A stretch of DNA of 64,000 bases from Rhizobacter sp. (lineage in GTDB: Bacteria > Pseudomonadota > Gammaproteobacteria > Burkholderiales > Burkholderiaceae_C), in contig JANXZA010000177.1 in the NCBI GenBank assembly GCA_025355745.1, forward strand, positions 1 to 64,000, in the 5' to 3' direction. Positions within the stretch are counted from its first letter, which is position 1; each line of letters opens with the position of its first letter. Positions 1-9,118 of this stretch are shown here, piece by piece. Below the pieces are notes generated by a model. It was not told the DNA's origin, searched no databases, and worked only from the letters and a program-made list of their open reading frames with translations. A program made the translations under genes and the position numbers.

Positions 1-141
1 CCGCTTGACCTTGCCAATCATGGCCATGGTGATCACTCCTTCTCCCCTGCTCAAGAAAGAGGCAGGGTAGGTTGAACACCCGGGTCAAATTTGAATCGGC
101 ACTATCGATGTAAGTGGGTCAGTTTTCGGTCGGCGTCAACA
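1..141 (-). mobile_element. IS21-family insertion sequence end (partial; remainder left of window)
   Basis: Minus strand begins TGTTGACGCCGACCGAAAACTGACCCAC, typical of IS21-family termini, with internal GGGTCA repeats. An AAGGAG ribosome-binding site then precedes ATG GCC ATG ATT GGC AAG GTC AAG CGG (MAMIGKVKR..., IstA-like start) at 27 reading leftward. Confidence 0.6.
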
Positions 142-199
142 CTCTCGAACCAACGCAGGTGAGCGAAAGTCGTACGGGGAGCATTTACATTCGAGCGGA

Positions 200-757
200 G
201 TGGCGCCAGTCACGCGCGGACTTGAGCCCTATATTCCTCGTCCTGTGGGTGGCCCTCCCGATGCCTCGGCTGCCGCTGCCACCGGAGGCACGGCGACAAC
301 CAAGGCGAAGCCCCAGCGCAACGTCAGAAATCGCGACAACGATCGGTTTGTTGTTCCCTCCGGCTTCGTTGCGAAGGTAGATGACGCCGTTTTTCAACGT
401 CTTTTCTTGGAGCTTCGGACGGTCGACGCCGAGCGGTATTCGTTCGCTGCTACCTACCTGTTGCGCGCGGTGTTTGAACAGGCGACGACACTGTTCCTTT
501 CCCGTCAGGGCATTGCCCCACCGAAAGAGATGCATCTTAAGTTGGCAAAGGCCTGCGAGAAGCTTACGACCCAGGGCTACGGCGGCAAAGGTCTGCCCGC
601 TTTGCGCAAGATGTCGAGCGATGTGGACTCCAAATACTCCCCAGACACAATCGGTCTCTTCATTCACGGCGGTGCCGTGCCGACTCGCATCAATGCCATC
701 CGGGCATGGGATACGTTCGAGCCGATCTTGTCGGAAATGGTGCGGCAACTGAGCTGA
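200..757 (+). CDS. hypothetical protein, probably 5'-truncated by the adjacent IS end
   Basis: 185-aa ORF with GTG start. The same frame stays open upstream to at least ~101, through the IS terminus. Ends just before the adenine methylase. Confidence 0.55.
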   Translation: MAPVTRGLEPYIPRPVGGPPDASAAAATGGTATTKAKPQRNVRNRDNDRFVVPSGFVAKVDDAVFQRLFLELRTVDAERYSFAATYLLRAVFEQATTLFLSRQGIAPPKEMHLKLAKACEKLTTQGYGGKGLPALRKMSSDVDSKYSPDTIGLFIHGGAVPTRINAIRAWDTFEPILSEMVRQLS

Positions 758-802
758 AGAAATCGCTGGCCAAGATCGGTGATTCTGGCTAGCATTTCCT
801 GA

Positions 803-1711
803 ATGCCAGTCACCGACACCCCCCTTCGATATCCCGGCGGCAAGAGCCAGCTCACCCCGGTCGTGGTCGACATCCTGACCAGAAACGGCATGCTCTACGG
901 CGAGTACGCGGAACCGTTCGCCGGCGGCGCGGGCATCGCAATGACCTTGCTGCTCAACAACTATGTCAGCGGCATTTACCTCAACGACATCGATCCGGCC
1001 ATCTACGCGTTCTGGCACAGCGTCTTGCATCAGCCCGATGCTCTGTCTGCCCGTATTCAGCAAGTCGAGGTGACCATCGAAGAGTGGCATCGGCAGCGCA
1101 AGGTCTTTCTTGACCCGGACTGCACGGACATTTTGGACAAGGGGTTCGCGACGCTGTTCTTGAACAGAACGAATCGATCCGGAATTCTTCGTGGTGGAGT
1201 GATTGGCGGTCTTCAACAGACCGGGAACTACAAGATTGGCTGCCGCTTCAACAAGGCCGACTTGACTCGAAAGGTTCGCCGCATCGCTGACTATCAGGAT
1301 CAAATTACGCTGACCTGCATGGATGCCGCGAAGTTTGTGAAGAAGGTATTTCCCAAGTCGAGCAGCAATACACTCGTGAACCTGGATCCGCCATATTTTG
1401 GAAAGGGCCCGGAACTGTACACAAATTTCTACAAAGCCGCCGACCATGCGAAGCTGGCCGACGCTGTCTCCTTGCTGAAGCGGAGATGGATCGTCACGTA
1501 CGACGACACGCCCGAAATCAGGCAACTATATGACGCGCATCCCACGTACAGCAGCAGCCTCAACTATTCCGCTCAAATCAAGCGCGTCGGAGTTGAGTTG
1601 CTCGTGGCTGATCGTCGGCTGAAATTGCCCCCATCATTTGCGAGCATGGAGATCACAAGGACGAGTCGCGTGATGGTGCGGCAACCCGCTGCGATGAGGA
1701 TCGCGGCGTAA
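803..1711 (+). CDS. D12-class DNA adenine N6-methyltransferase
   Basis: RYPGGKS N-terminus, FAGGAG AdoMet motif and NLDPPYFGKG (DPPY catalytic motif). Confidence 0.9.
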   Translation: MPVTDTPLRYPGGKSQLTPVVVDILTRNGMLYGEYAEPFAGGAGIAMTLLLNNYVSGIYLNDIDPAIYAFWHSVLHQPDALSARIQQVEVTIEEWHRQRKVFLDPDCTDILDKGFATLFLNRTNRSGILRGGVIGGLQQTGNYKIGCRFNKADLTRKVRRIADYQDQITLTCMDAAKFVKKVFPKSSSNTLVNLDPPYFGKGPELYTNFYKAADHAKLADAVSLLKRRWIVTYDDTPEIRQLYDAHPTYSSSLNYSAQIKRVGVELLVADRRLKLPPSFASMEITRTSRVMVRQPAAMRIAA

Positions 1712-1764
1712 GACACCCCCCGCACTCCTGTTCAGCGTGTCGCGCATCGCGTTGGCAGGCGCAT

Positions 1765-3948
1765 TCAAAGGCGGAACCCGGTCACGCGCTGAGTGCGGCG
1801 CAGCACTGTCGGACCGAGTTGCGCGTCGTCACCAACCAGCACGACCAATTCCCTTGCCCTGGTGATAGCCGTGTAGAGCCATTCCCTGGTCGCCAGGGCG
1901 CAGTTTTCGAGCACCACGACGACATTCTTCGCTGACGACCCCTGCGACCTGTGGCAGGTTGTCGCGTAGGCGAGTTCAACGTCGAGGCGGGCGTTGTCCT
2001 CCAGCGATCGTGCTTCGCTTTCGCCCTCCCACCGCACAAATACGGCGTCGTCGTTGTCGATAGCTTCCACCTTGCCTATCAAACCATTGAACATCGCTTC
2101 GCGATATCGATTCTTCGTGGCCACGACAGGGTCACCAACGGCAACTGTTGCCATGGGTCCGAGGCGCACGGTCTTGGCATCGCGTCCGCGCCTGAAGGCA
2201 GATTCCTCGTCGTTGATTGCGGCCACCGTGTCGCGAAGCGCGGCGACGACCATCACATCGCCGAGTGCCATGAGGCGCCGGTGCACGCTCTGCAAGTCCT
2301 TCGCTGGCACAGCGTAGACGCCCTTTGCTTGACCGTCCCACCGCTGAAGGCTTGGCACACGACCGGACCGCACTGTTGAAGCAGCGTGAGGGATCATGCT
2401 GTCCTCTGCTTGTCGGCGCACCTGCGTGAGAAGCGCCACACGCGTACCGTTCTCGACGAGATCATGGAACACCCGGCCGATGCCCACGGGGGGAAGCTGA
2501 CCATGGTCGCCGACCAGCAAGAGCCGTGCGCCGTAGGGCAGTCGCCCAAGAAGGGTGTGCAAGCCCGGCGTGTCGAGCATGCTCGCCTCATCGACGATCA
2601 GCAGCGTCTTGCCATCGACATAGACATCGGAGTCGAGCGGAGCACCACCGGATTCTTCGGCGCGTTGTTGACGCTCCAGCAGGCGCACTAGCCTCGCGAT
2701 CGTGTAGGCGATCCGCGGCCTTGAAGCCGACGACGCGCCACGCGAGAGTTGAAGGGCGGCTTTGCCAGCCAGAGCGCACATCACGACATTGCCGCCGAGG
2801 AATTCCCAAGCTGTCGAGAGCACCTTCATCACCGTAGTCTTACCGACGCCGGCGCCGCCTTGGAGCACAGCGAGCGGGAGCGCCAGCAATCGCACCACAG
2901 CGTCGTGCTGCTCTGCGGCGAGTTGCATCCCCGCCGCAGTCTCCGCATCGAAGACCGTACGCCGCAGTTCCGTCCCCGTGGGAATGGTCAGCGCTGCCGG
3001 CGCAGCTTCGAGCGCCAGAAGTTGCCGGCGCACGGAATCTTCAAGCCAGGCTGCACCGGGCGCTCGCAGCAAGCCGTCTATTCGGGCGATGGCGTGCCTT
3101 TCTTCGGCCAGTTGAAGCGCGAGTGCCGGATCGACTTTGCGAGCGCGTAGAAGCGTCGCCAAGCGCTCTGGTGTTGCGGCGGTGTCGCCATCGGCGAGGA
3201 CTTCGCGCCAGCAGCTGTCCAGCGCGCCGAGAAGTCGATCCGGATGGTGGTCCACGCCGTCCTTCTCTCCCGTCGCCTTCAGCAGCCTCATGCCCACGTA
3301 ATCAGCCTTCTTCCAACTCGTCAGGCTGGCAAGCAGGTAGGGGTTGCGCTGCAGGCGTTGCTTGGCGTCCAAGCCACCCACGAGATTCCACAGCCGCCGC
3401 GAGACCTGTACGTCGACCACGTGTAACGACTCAAGGTAGGCCAAGAATTCAACTTCCGCCGCAGCGGTGGCGTCGGCACCGGACTTCGCGGCGACGGCCG
3501 CGTAGAGCTGCTGAGCGATGCGAAGAGCAAGCCGAGGCTTGCCGGGTTCAAGTACTGCGGCAACCTCGTCGACGCGGGAAAAGTCGTTGAGGGTTTCAGG
3601 CAGGCTGGGCCCGAACGCGCTCACAAGCCTCGCGGATCGGGTCGGGCCAACGTTGGACAGTTTCTCCAGCCACGGGCCCAGCAAAGCGCCGGTACTGATG
3701 ACCCGCCGCATGCGCTTGGACTCGACTTGTGTCACGGCCTTGCCGTATCGATCCGTGAAGCTGCCCTTGAGTCCCAGTACCTCGAACGCTTCGCCGGGAA
3801 GTGGCTGAGTTTCCCTGCCGGAAAATTTGACGCGCAGGAGTCGTCCATCGTCGCCCTTGGCGGAAAAGATGCAGCCGTTCTCCAGTTGCGAGAGCACTCG
3901 CTCGACGACCACGGTGCCGCTGAAGTTGTCGAGTGCGGCGACCGTCAT
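1765..3948 (-). CDS. RecD/RecD2-like SF1 DNA helicase
   Basis: 727 aa. Walker A GGAGVGKTT, Walker B LLIVDEASMLD, LVGDHGQLPPVG, and C-terminal ATTCHRSQGSSAKNVVVVLEN...LYTAITRAREL. Start overlaps the preceding stop (ATGA). Confidence 0.88.
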   Translation of the reverse strand: MTVAALDNFSGTVVVERVLSQLENGCIFSAKGDDGRLLRVKFSGRETQPLPGEAFEVLGLKGSFTDRYGKAVTQVESKRMRRVISTGALLGPWLEKLSNVGPTRSARLVSAFGPSLPETLNDFSRVDEVAAVLEPGKPRLALRIAQQLYAAVAAKSGADATAAAEVEFLAYLESLHVVDVQVSRRLWNLVGGLDAKQRLQRNPYLLASLTSWKKADYVGMRLLKATGEKDGVDHHPDRLLGALDSCWREVLADGDTAATPERLATLLRARKVDPALALQLAEERHAIARIDGLLRAPGAAWLEDSVRRQLLALEAAPAALTIPTGTELRRTVFDAETAAGMQLAAEQHDAVVRLLALPLAVLQGGAGVGKTTVMKVLSTAWEFLGGNVVMCALAGKAALQLSRGASSASRPRIAYTIARLVRLLERQQRAEESGGAPLDSDVYVDGKTLLIVDEASMLDTPGLHTLLGRLPYGARLLLVGDHGQLPPVGIGRVFHDLVENGTRVALLTQVRRQAEDSMIPHAASTVRSGRVPSLQRWDGQAKGVYAVPAKDLQSVHRRLMALGDVMVVAALRDTVAAINDEESAFRRGRDAKTVRLGPMATVAVGDPVVATKNRYREAMFNGLIGKVEAIDNDDAVFVRWEGESEARSLEDNARLDVELAYATTCHRSQGSSAKNVVVVLENCALATREWLYTAITRARELVVLVGDDAQLGPTVLRRTQRVTGFRL

Positions 3949-4439
3949 GGAGACACCCGGACAAAGACGCCAGCGTGGATCAGCTCAAGCTGGCTGCGCA
4001 GACGCATGTTCTCGGACTTGAGCGTTTCTATCTCTGCGACTGCAGCGGCAAACTCTTCCAACAGGCGCTTCTCGGCCGCCTTGGCTTCGACAGCAGCCTG
4101 CGCGTCCGCACGAGCAGATTTGGCCTGCTGTGCAAGGCGAGTTCGGACTGCCTTGTCGACCATGTCGAGATTTCGAGCGCCGATGGGGAGCAGGCCTTGT
4201 CCCTCGGCCATCAGATTGATCAGCGATGAAAGCTCGTCACGCTCGAAGAGATACTTCTCCTGCGTTTGGCGCAACTCGATCGCCAGTGCAATGGCGCGCA
4301 CGTTCACCTTGCCGTCAGTTGTGGCCGGCAGCGTCGCGGTACGGTCATCCTCTGGTTGTTGTCTGTACTGGGCTTCGAGGTCTTCAAGGTACTGCTCCAA
4401 CTTGGCGCGTACTGACGGAATGATGCTGGGTCTTGGCAT
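3945..4439 (-). CDS. small coiled-coil protein of the recombinase operon
   Basis: MPRPSIIPSVRAKLEQYLEDLEAQ...KRLLEEFAAAVAEIETLKSENMRLRSQLELI; heptad-rich C-terminus. Confidence 0.7.
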   Translation of the reverse strand: MPRPSIIPSVRAKLEQYLEDLEAQYRQQPEDDRTATLPATTDGKVNVRAIALAIELRQTQEKYLFERDELSSLINLMAEGQGLLPIGARNLDMVDKAVRTRLAQQAKSARADAQAAVEAKAAEKRLLEEFAAAVAEIETLKSENMRLRSQLELIHAGVFVRVSP

Positions 4440-4449
4440 GCTGTGCGGC

Positions 4450-4977
4450 TCATTTGTCTCGGTTTGGAAACGCAACGACCTTGGCAGCGCCGGTGCTTTC
4501 AAGGACCTTCCGCAATGCCGCGTTCTCATCCTCTAGCTTCTGTACCGAGCGCTGCAATTTCTGCACTGTGGCCCTCATGTCGAGGTATTCGAGTTCTGCT
4601 GCTCGGTAGCTCTGCGCGATCGCAGCGTGGGCTCGCTTCCAGTCGTCAGCTCGGTCAGTGACGGCCCTGCGCACAGATTTCCTGCCTGTGATGGCGGCAC
4701 TCCTGATGCGGGTGAGCCATGCCTCAACCATCTTGTGCGTCGTGTCGCGGTGCGCAGGGGTGGAAAGCGTAACGTTGCTAATCCCTGCTCGGCGACAAAG
4801 CTCCGCCTGGCTCAGCTTGCCACCATTGAGGGGGTAGATGCCTTCATGCGCATCGATCTCGGTCTCGATGGTTTTCATCGATGCGCGCAGCTTGGTGACA
4901 ACCGCTTGGGTTCGCTTCTTTGCAAACGCGATCAGCCCTGACGGTGCGGAGAGATCGGTGGTGCCGGTTGCTTTCAT
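4450..4977 (-). CDS. TnpC/GmtX-like accessory protein with helical C-terminus
   Basis: ATGA overlap with the upstream recombinase. HTH-like QAELCRRAGISNVTL and coiled coil VQKLQRSVQKLEDENAALRKVLEST. Confidence 0.65.
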   Translation of the reverse strand: MKATGTTDLSAPSGLIAFAKKRTQAVVTKLRASMKTIETEIDAHEGIYPLNGGKLSQAELCRRAGISNVTLSTPAHRDTTHKMVEAWLTRIRSAAITGRKSVRRAVTDRADDWKRAHAAIAQSYRAAELEYLDMRATVQKLQRSVQKLEDENAALRKVLESTGAAKVVAFPNRDK

Positions 4978-7088
4978 ACTGCCAACTCCTCTTTGCGCAC
5001 CACCTGCATGATGGTCGAGTTGGTGGCCCACTTCCGATGAATGTCTTCGAAGCGCCTCAGGTGAGCCAGGATTTGCCCAGCCCAGAACTCTTGGCCCATT
5101 TCGTTGTCGTCGGCTACTTCCAACTCGTACAGCCGGACTGCCTCGGCAATGGACCGGTCGATGTCGTCTCGCAGATAGGCCTCCTCCAGCCGGTGATCGC
5201 AACCCCATCGACAACGGGATGGCTCCGGGCGCCCCACCTTCTTTGTGCATGGCCCTGAACTGCCCGGCAGCTTGGTGCATATGACGCCGGGGCGTACGAG
5301 CGCCCAACTCTGGCCGCTGAGGGTAAGAATCTCTGCCAGTTGGCGGATGTCGTCGGCGCCAAGGTCTCTGCCCAGCCGAACGCGCTCTTGAACAAGCATG
5401 CCGGCGATCTTCTTCGCCGCAGGCCCACCATAGTTGTCAATGTCCTCGATAGCGTCAGTCGCGCGCATGACGGCCACTTCCTCGACGACCTGCTTGATCT
5501 CTGCCTGAACGTCGGGGTCAGAAAGGATGTAGTGCAGCGTCATCTCGATGCTCTTGTGGCCGAAGAGGTCCATGAGGATCTTGGGCGCACCTGAGAGCGC
5601 CAGCGCGGCAAGCCTCGCTACGGTCTTTCGGAACCGATGCGTCGTGAGATTCGTGCCGCCGGGTTTGTCTGTCAGTCCCAGGGCGATGGCCATGAGACGC
5701 AGGCGCTCGTTGATGTCGGAAGAGAACTCCTTCCGACTCCCAACCCGAGGCCACATCGTGCGGCGCTCGCTGTTGATGTCCGAGGCGTCTGGCTCAGGAT
5801 CGCCTCCCAAGTACCCAAGTCTATGGATGAGGCCGCAGAGAATGTCTTGCTGTTTGAGCGCGTCGAGTGCGACATCGGGTAGCGGCCAATCTCGCTGTGC
5901 ACCTCCGATTTGATCGACCAGTTTGTAGGTCAGCCCGTTCGCGAACGGGGTGCCGTCCGAGGAGTGCACGATCGAGCCCGGTCTGAACGAAAGCATTTCA
6001 CCAATGCGCGATCCGACGCTCAACAACGCGATCCAAAGATGCGACATCTGCAGCAATTGGAGTAGGCCTACGACTTGGGCTGCAGTTGTTGGGGGCCATT
6101 GCTGCGCTTCCTGTCTCTCCAATGTTGTCCCGGCCCAGACGTTGGCGACAAGTTGAAACGGCGGGGCGTCAAACTGATTGCCACTCCTGTCGACCCATCT
6201 GTGTTCTGCGAGGATGTGCTTGAACTTTAGGCGCCGCCGACCCGCGACGGCGTCAGACAGAACGTCTGAGCCTTCGATTGGATGCTGAGCGACCACATCG
6301 GCGAACTGAGCGGCGACGGCGAGCAAAGTTGGGCCAAGATCGCGAGCGACCCATAGAACCCTCCATCCGCCCTCCGCGATGTAATCGTCAGGCAAAGGCT
6401 GGCGCTTGGATCGCCTCGACTCGGACTTGGGGCGCCGGTCTTCGCCACGGACATCTGGGGTGTAGTGCTGGGACCACTTTCTTGCGGCGAGCTGAGGGCA
6501 ATCTGCCCAGAGGCCTCGGTCGCATAGCGCGATGATTCGGTCGAGTTCGCAACGGAGATCGACCTGTATGTTCTCGCTCTTGATTTCGGAAAGGTCCTCC
6601 GCCGTGTAGAAGCTCATGAAACTACCGGCCGCAGCGTCGTCCGGGCCCATGTGTTGCACGGCGCCTTTGATGAGTCGTGGCACCGTTTGATGCAAGATGC
6701 GGCAGAGCGTGGTCAGCGCGAGATGGCGGCCGTTTGAACGGCCCGAACCTGTGGGCGCGAGTGCGAGAAGAACGGCGTAGCGGACAAGGTACAGGAGCGC
6801 AGGCTCGATGTACTCCTCGGGCACGCCCTGAGACTTGAGTCTGTTCCTGAAATCAATCCTCGCCATATGCCTTGACAGCGGCGGCAACCAGTCCGTTGAT
6901 GTCTCCCATATTCCAAACGTCGCGCCAAAGCCGAGCTTTGATTGAACAGACACGAGGTCTTTCGGCGCCAGAGACTGAATGTTCGCTGAACGCATGTCGA
7001 GAAGCACTTCGTCGCGGAGTTCCACGACATTGCTTGCGGGTGCGCGGTCTTTCTGACTACCCCTAAGGGGTTTGGCGGCAGTGCTCAC
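4974..7088 (-). CDS. tyrosine recombinase/integrase (third of trio)
   Basis: 704 aa, GTG start. Box I SVGSRIGEML, box II TTHRFRKTVA, FGHKSIEMTLHYIL with nucleophile Tyr. Confidence 0.85.
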   Translation of the reverse strand: MSTAAKPLRGSQKDRAPASNVVELRDEVLLDMRSANIQSLAPKDLVSVQSKLGFGATFGIWETSTDWLPPLSRHMARIDFRNRLKSQGVPEEYIEPALLYLVRYAVLLALAPTGSGRSNGRHLALTTLCRILHQTVPRLIKGAVQHMGPDDAAAGSFMSFYTAEDLSEIKSENIQVDLRCELDRIIALCDRGLWADCPQLAARKWSQHYTPDVRGEDRRPKSESRRSKRQPLPDDYIAEGGWRVLWVARDLGPTLLAVAAQFADVVAQHPIEGSDVLSDAVAGRRRLKFKHILAEHRWVDRSGNQFDAPPFQLVANVWAGTTLERQEAQQWPPTTAAQVVGLLQLLQMSHLWIALLSVGSRIGEMLSFRPGSIVHSSDGTPFANGLTYKLVDQIGGAQRDWPLPDVALDALKQQDILCGLIHRLGYLGGDPEPDASDINSERRTMWPRVGSRKEFSSDINERLRLMAIALGLTDKPGGTNLTTHRFRKTVARLAALALSGAPKILMDLFGHKSIEMTLHYILSDPDVQAEIKQVVEEVAVMRATDAIEDIDNYGGPAAKKIAGMLVQERVRLGRDLGADDIRQLAEILTLSGQSWALVRPGVICTKLPGSSGPCTKKVGRPEPSRCRWGCDHRLEEAYLRDDIDRSIAEAVRLYELEVADDNEMGQEFWAGQILAHLRRFEDIHRKWATNSTIMQVVRKEELAV

Positions 7089-9118
7089 GTGTAGGTTCCT
7101 TCAAAGACAATGGGGACATGCTTGCCAGACTTGATCTGATCCCGCCAATAGCTCAGTCGCTCGCGAACTACCTGCGCATCGAAACGCGTGAGGATGGTCT
7201 CGGTGTTTTCAAGTTCTTGGGGGAAGCTCGACTCGTTCAACACGGGCACGGGGATCTTGTCTCTGGTGTCTTCCAGTTCGGCTTGCCGTCGAGTGAGGTG
7301 CTCATAGCTGTCGTCAAAGACGATGGCGTGCGTGGGGCACAGGGTGCAGCGTTGAACACGGCACCCAGACCCATCATCGTGTTCCGGAGCAAGTGAAGAG
7401 GGTGGATGAGTGAAGTCCTTGCAACCTACGCCAACGCGGGTGCGGTTCTTCTTGTAGACCGCCAAGCGCTTACGCTCGTCATCTGAGACGCCGCCATGCT
7501 CCAACTTCGCACGGAGCACGGCGGGTTCCACCTTACGGTGAATCTCAATCTCATGCCAAACAGCGGTAGACAGTTCTCTGACCTTCCTGGCCGAATGGGC
7601 ACGCCATGCCTTGTGTCTCAGGTAAGTTTGCGTCGTGCCGGCGTTTTTGTGATTCGCGGCAACTTGCGCCGTCAGCACTGAGTAGTTGCTGAACTCGTAT
7701 GCAAATGCGATGTACGCGTCCCGGAAATCACCTGGCGAGATCGACTCTCGCACCTGTCTATCGGCCGGTTGCTTTCGGTTGATCTCGTGAATGAGCTGGC
7801 GCAAATACTGGCCGCCGCTTGTGGTGTTGAAATTGCCCACCGATAGCCGACGTATGCCTCTGTGCACGTCGAAGTAGAGCCACGGCGACTTCAAGCACTG
7901 TTCCAACTCAATACGCCGAAGTGTCAGCGTTTCGTTTCCGGCATCCGCCTGTAGGTCGGTCAATACCTGCAGATGCTCCTCGTTCAATTTCTTCCTCAGC
8001 GGCGCCGTTCGTTGCACCAGGCGGGTCAGGATTGTTCCCGGTGAATCAGTTCGCTTCTTCCGACCCATGCAGAAATGCTCTGATTGGCCCCGGCTCTTGA
8101 AGCCATACACCAAGTGGTAGTCAGGGTTGGTCGGGTGCGGCTCGACAAAGCGGCCGGTAACGTTCACGTCCAACAGCGTCTGGATGTTCCAACCCGAGTA
8201 CAGGAGGCACAGATTGAAGGCATTCCGTACGTCATCGCCATTGGGATAGAGGCCCAATTGGGGCACCCCAATTGGAGTCATCCAGACCATTTTCGATTGG
8301 AGACCAAGTGCATTGGCAACGTCGCGCAATGATGGCACCGGGTCGCCGGTTTCTGCGACCACCGCACGATAGACGGCGTGAACGCGGTCCTTCCACTGAT
8401 CGGCCGCGACCATCTTCCACGACCACATGTCGGGCTCTTGTTCGTCGGCGGACTCCCAGCGTTGGAGTGTCGCAAACCAGCCGTGCTTCAGCCGGTGGCG
8501 TATGACTTCTATCTCCCAGTGAGCAGGAACCTCGGACGACTTCTGAACGTAATCCGGTGAAGGCCAGTAGAGGCCCGGGAGCTTCTTCTGTTTAAGTCGG
8601 ATGTTGACCAAACGCAGGAAGTTGCCATGGTGGGTGGTGCTGACCTTGTTTCGTTTTGATATAGCGTAGTGCAGTTCGTGAAGGTCCTCAACTGCCTTCA
8701 CGCGGCTGGAGCCCACGGTCTGCGAGGTTTGATCGCCGCGCTCGGCTTCGTCGAGGACGCGCCACCACGTTCGGAGTGTTTGCAGATGATTGTTGCGATG
8801 GGACTGTGACTGCAATAGCCTCCACTCTTCCTTGATGGCAGGAAGCAAGTCCATGATCAGTTCGGGCCGTCCGGTGAAATCACCTGTCCACTGACTCTTG
8901 GCGTTGCCCTTCAAGTCTTCTTCCTGGACGCCCGTCGCGAACCGTCGAAGGTCGATCGGGATCGGCTTGGACGAATGCTCGGTCCAGAAGAGAAGTGGGT
9001 CGGAATCGCTTTGTCCAGGATTGGATGTCGCAACAGATGCCGGCATCTGTTGTGTTGAAACGAGCGTCAGAGCAGGGCCGTGCCGACCCTTGTTAACTTT
9101 GCGTCCTGGTTCAGCCAT
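7085..9118 (-). CDS. divergent tyrosine recombinase-like protein (second of trio; TnpB/GmtZ-like)
   Basis: 677 aa. C-terminal SPGDFRDAYIAFAYEFSNYSVLTAQVAANHKNAGTTQTYLRHK resembles the catalytic box II/III/Tyr region. Overlaps both neighbouring genes. Confidence 0.72.
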   Translation of the reverse strand: MAEPGRKVNKGRHGPALTLVSTQQMPASVATSNPGQSDSDPLLFWTEHSSKPIPIDLRRFATGVQEEDLKGNAKSQWTGDFTGRPELIMDLLPAIKEEWRLLQSQSHRNNHLQTLRTWWRVLDEAERGDQTSQTVGSSRVKAVEDLHELHYAISKRNKVSTTHHGNFLRLVNIRLKQKKLPGLYWPSPDYVQKSSEVPAHWEIEVIRHRLKHGWFATLQRWESADEQEPDMWSWKMVAADQWKDRVHAVYRAVVAETGDPVPSLRDVANALGLQSKMVWMTPIGVPQLGLYPNGDDVRNAFNLCLLYSGWNIQTLLDVNVTGRFVEPHPTNPDYHLVYGFKSRGQSEHFCMGRKKRTDSPGTILTRLVQRTAPLRKKLNEEHLQVLTDLQADAGNETLTLRRIELEQCLKSPWLYFDVHRGIRRLSVGNFNTTSGGQYLRQLIHEINRKQPADRQVRESISPGDFRDAYIAFAYEFSNYSVLTAQVAANHKNAGTTQTYLRHKAWRAHSARKVRELSTAVWHEIEIHRKVEPAVLRAKLEHGGVSDDERKRLAVYKKNRTRVGVGCKDFTHPPSSLAPEHDDGSGCRVQRCTLCPTHAIVFDDSYEHLTRRQAELEDTRDKIPVPVLNESSFPQELENTETILTRFDAQVVRERLSYWRDQIKSGKHVPIVFEGTYT

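Noticed and set aside
185-1525. Long minus-strand ORF (446 aa) opposite the methylase
   Set aside because: Antisense to an ORF with clear DPPY methylase motifs; no recognisable domain of its own.
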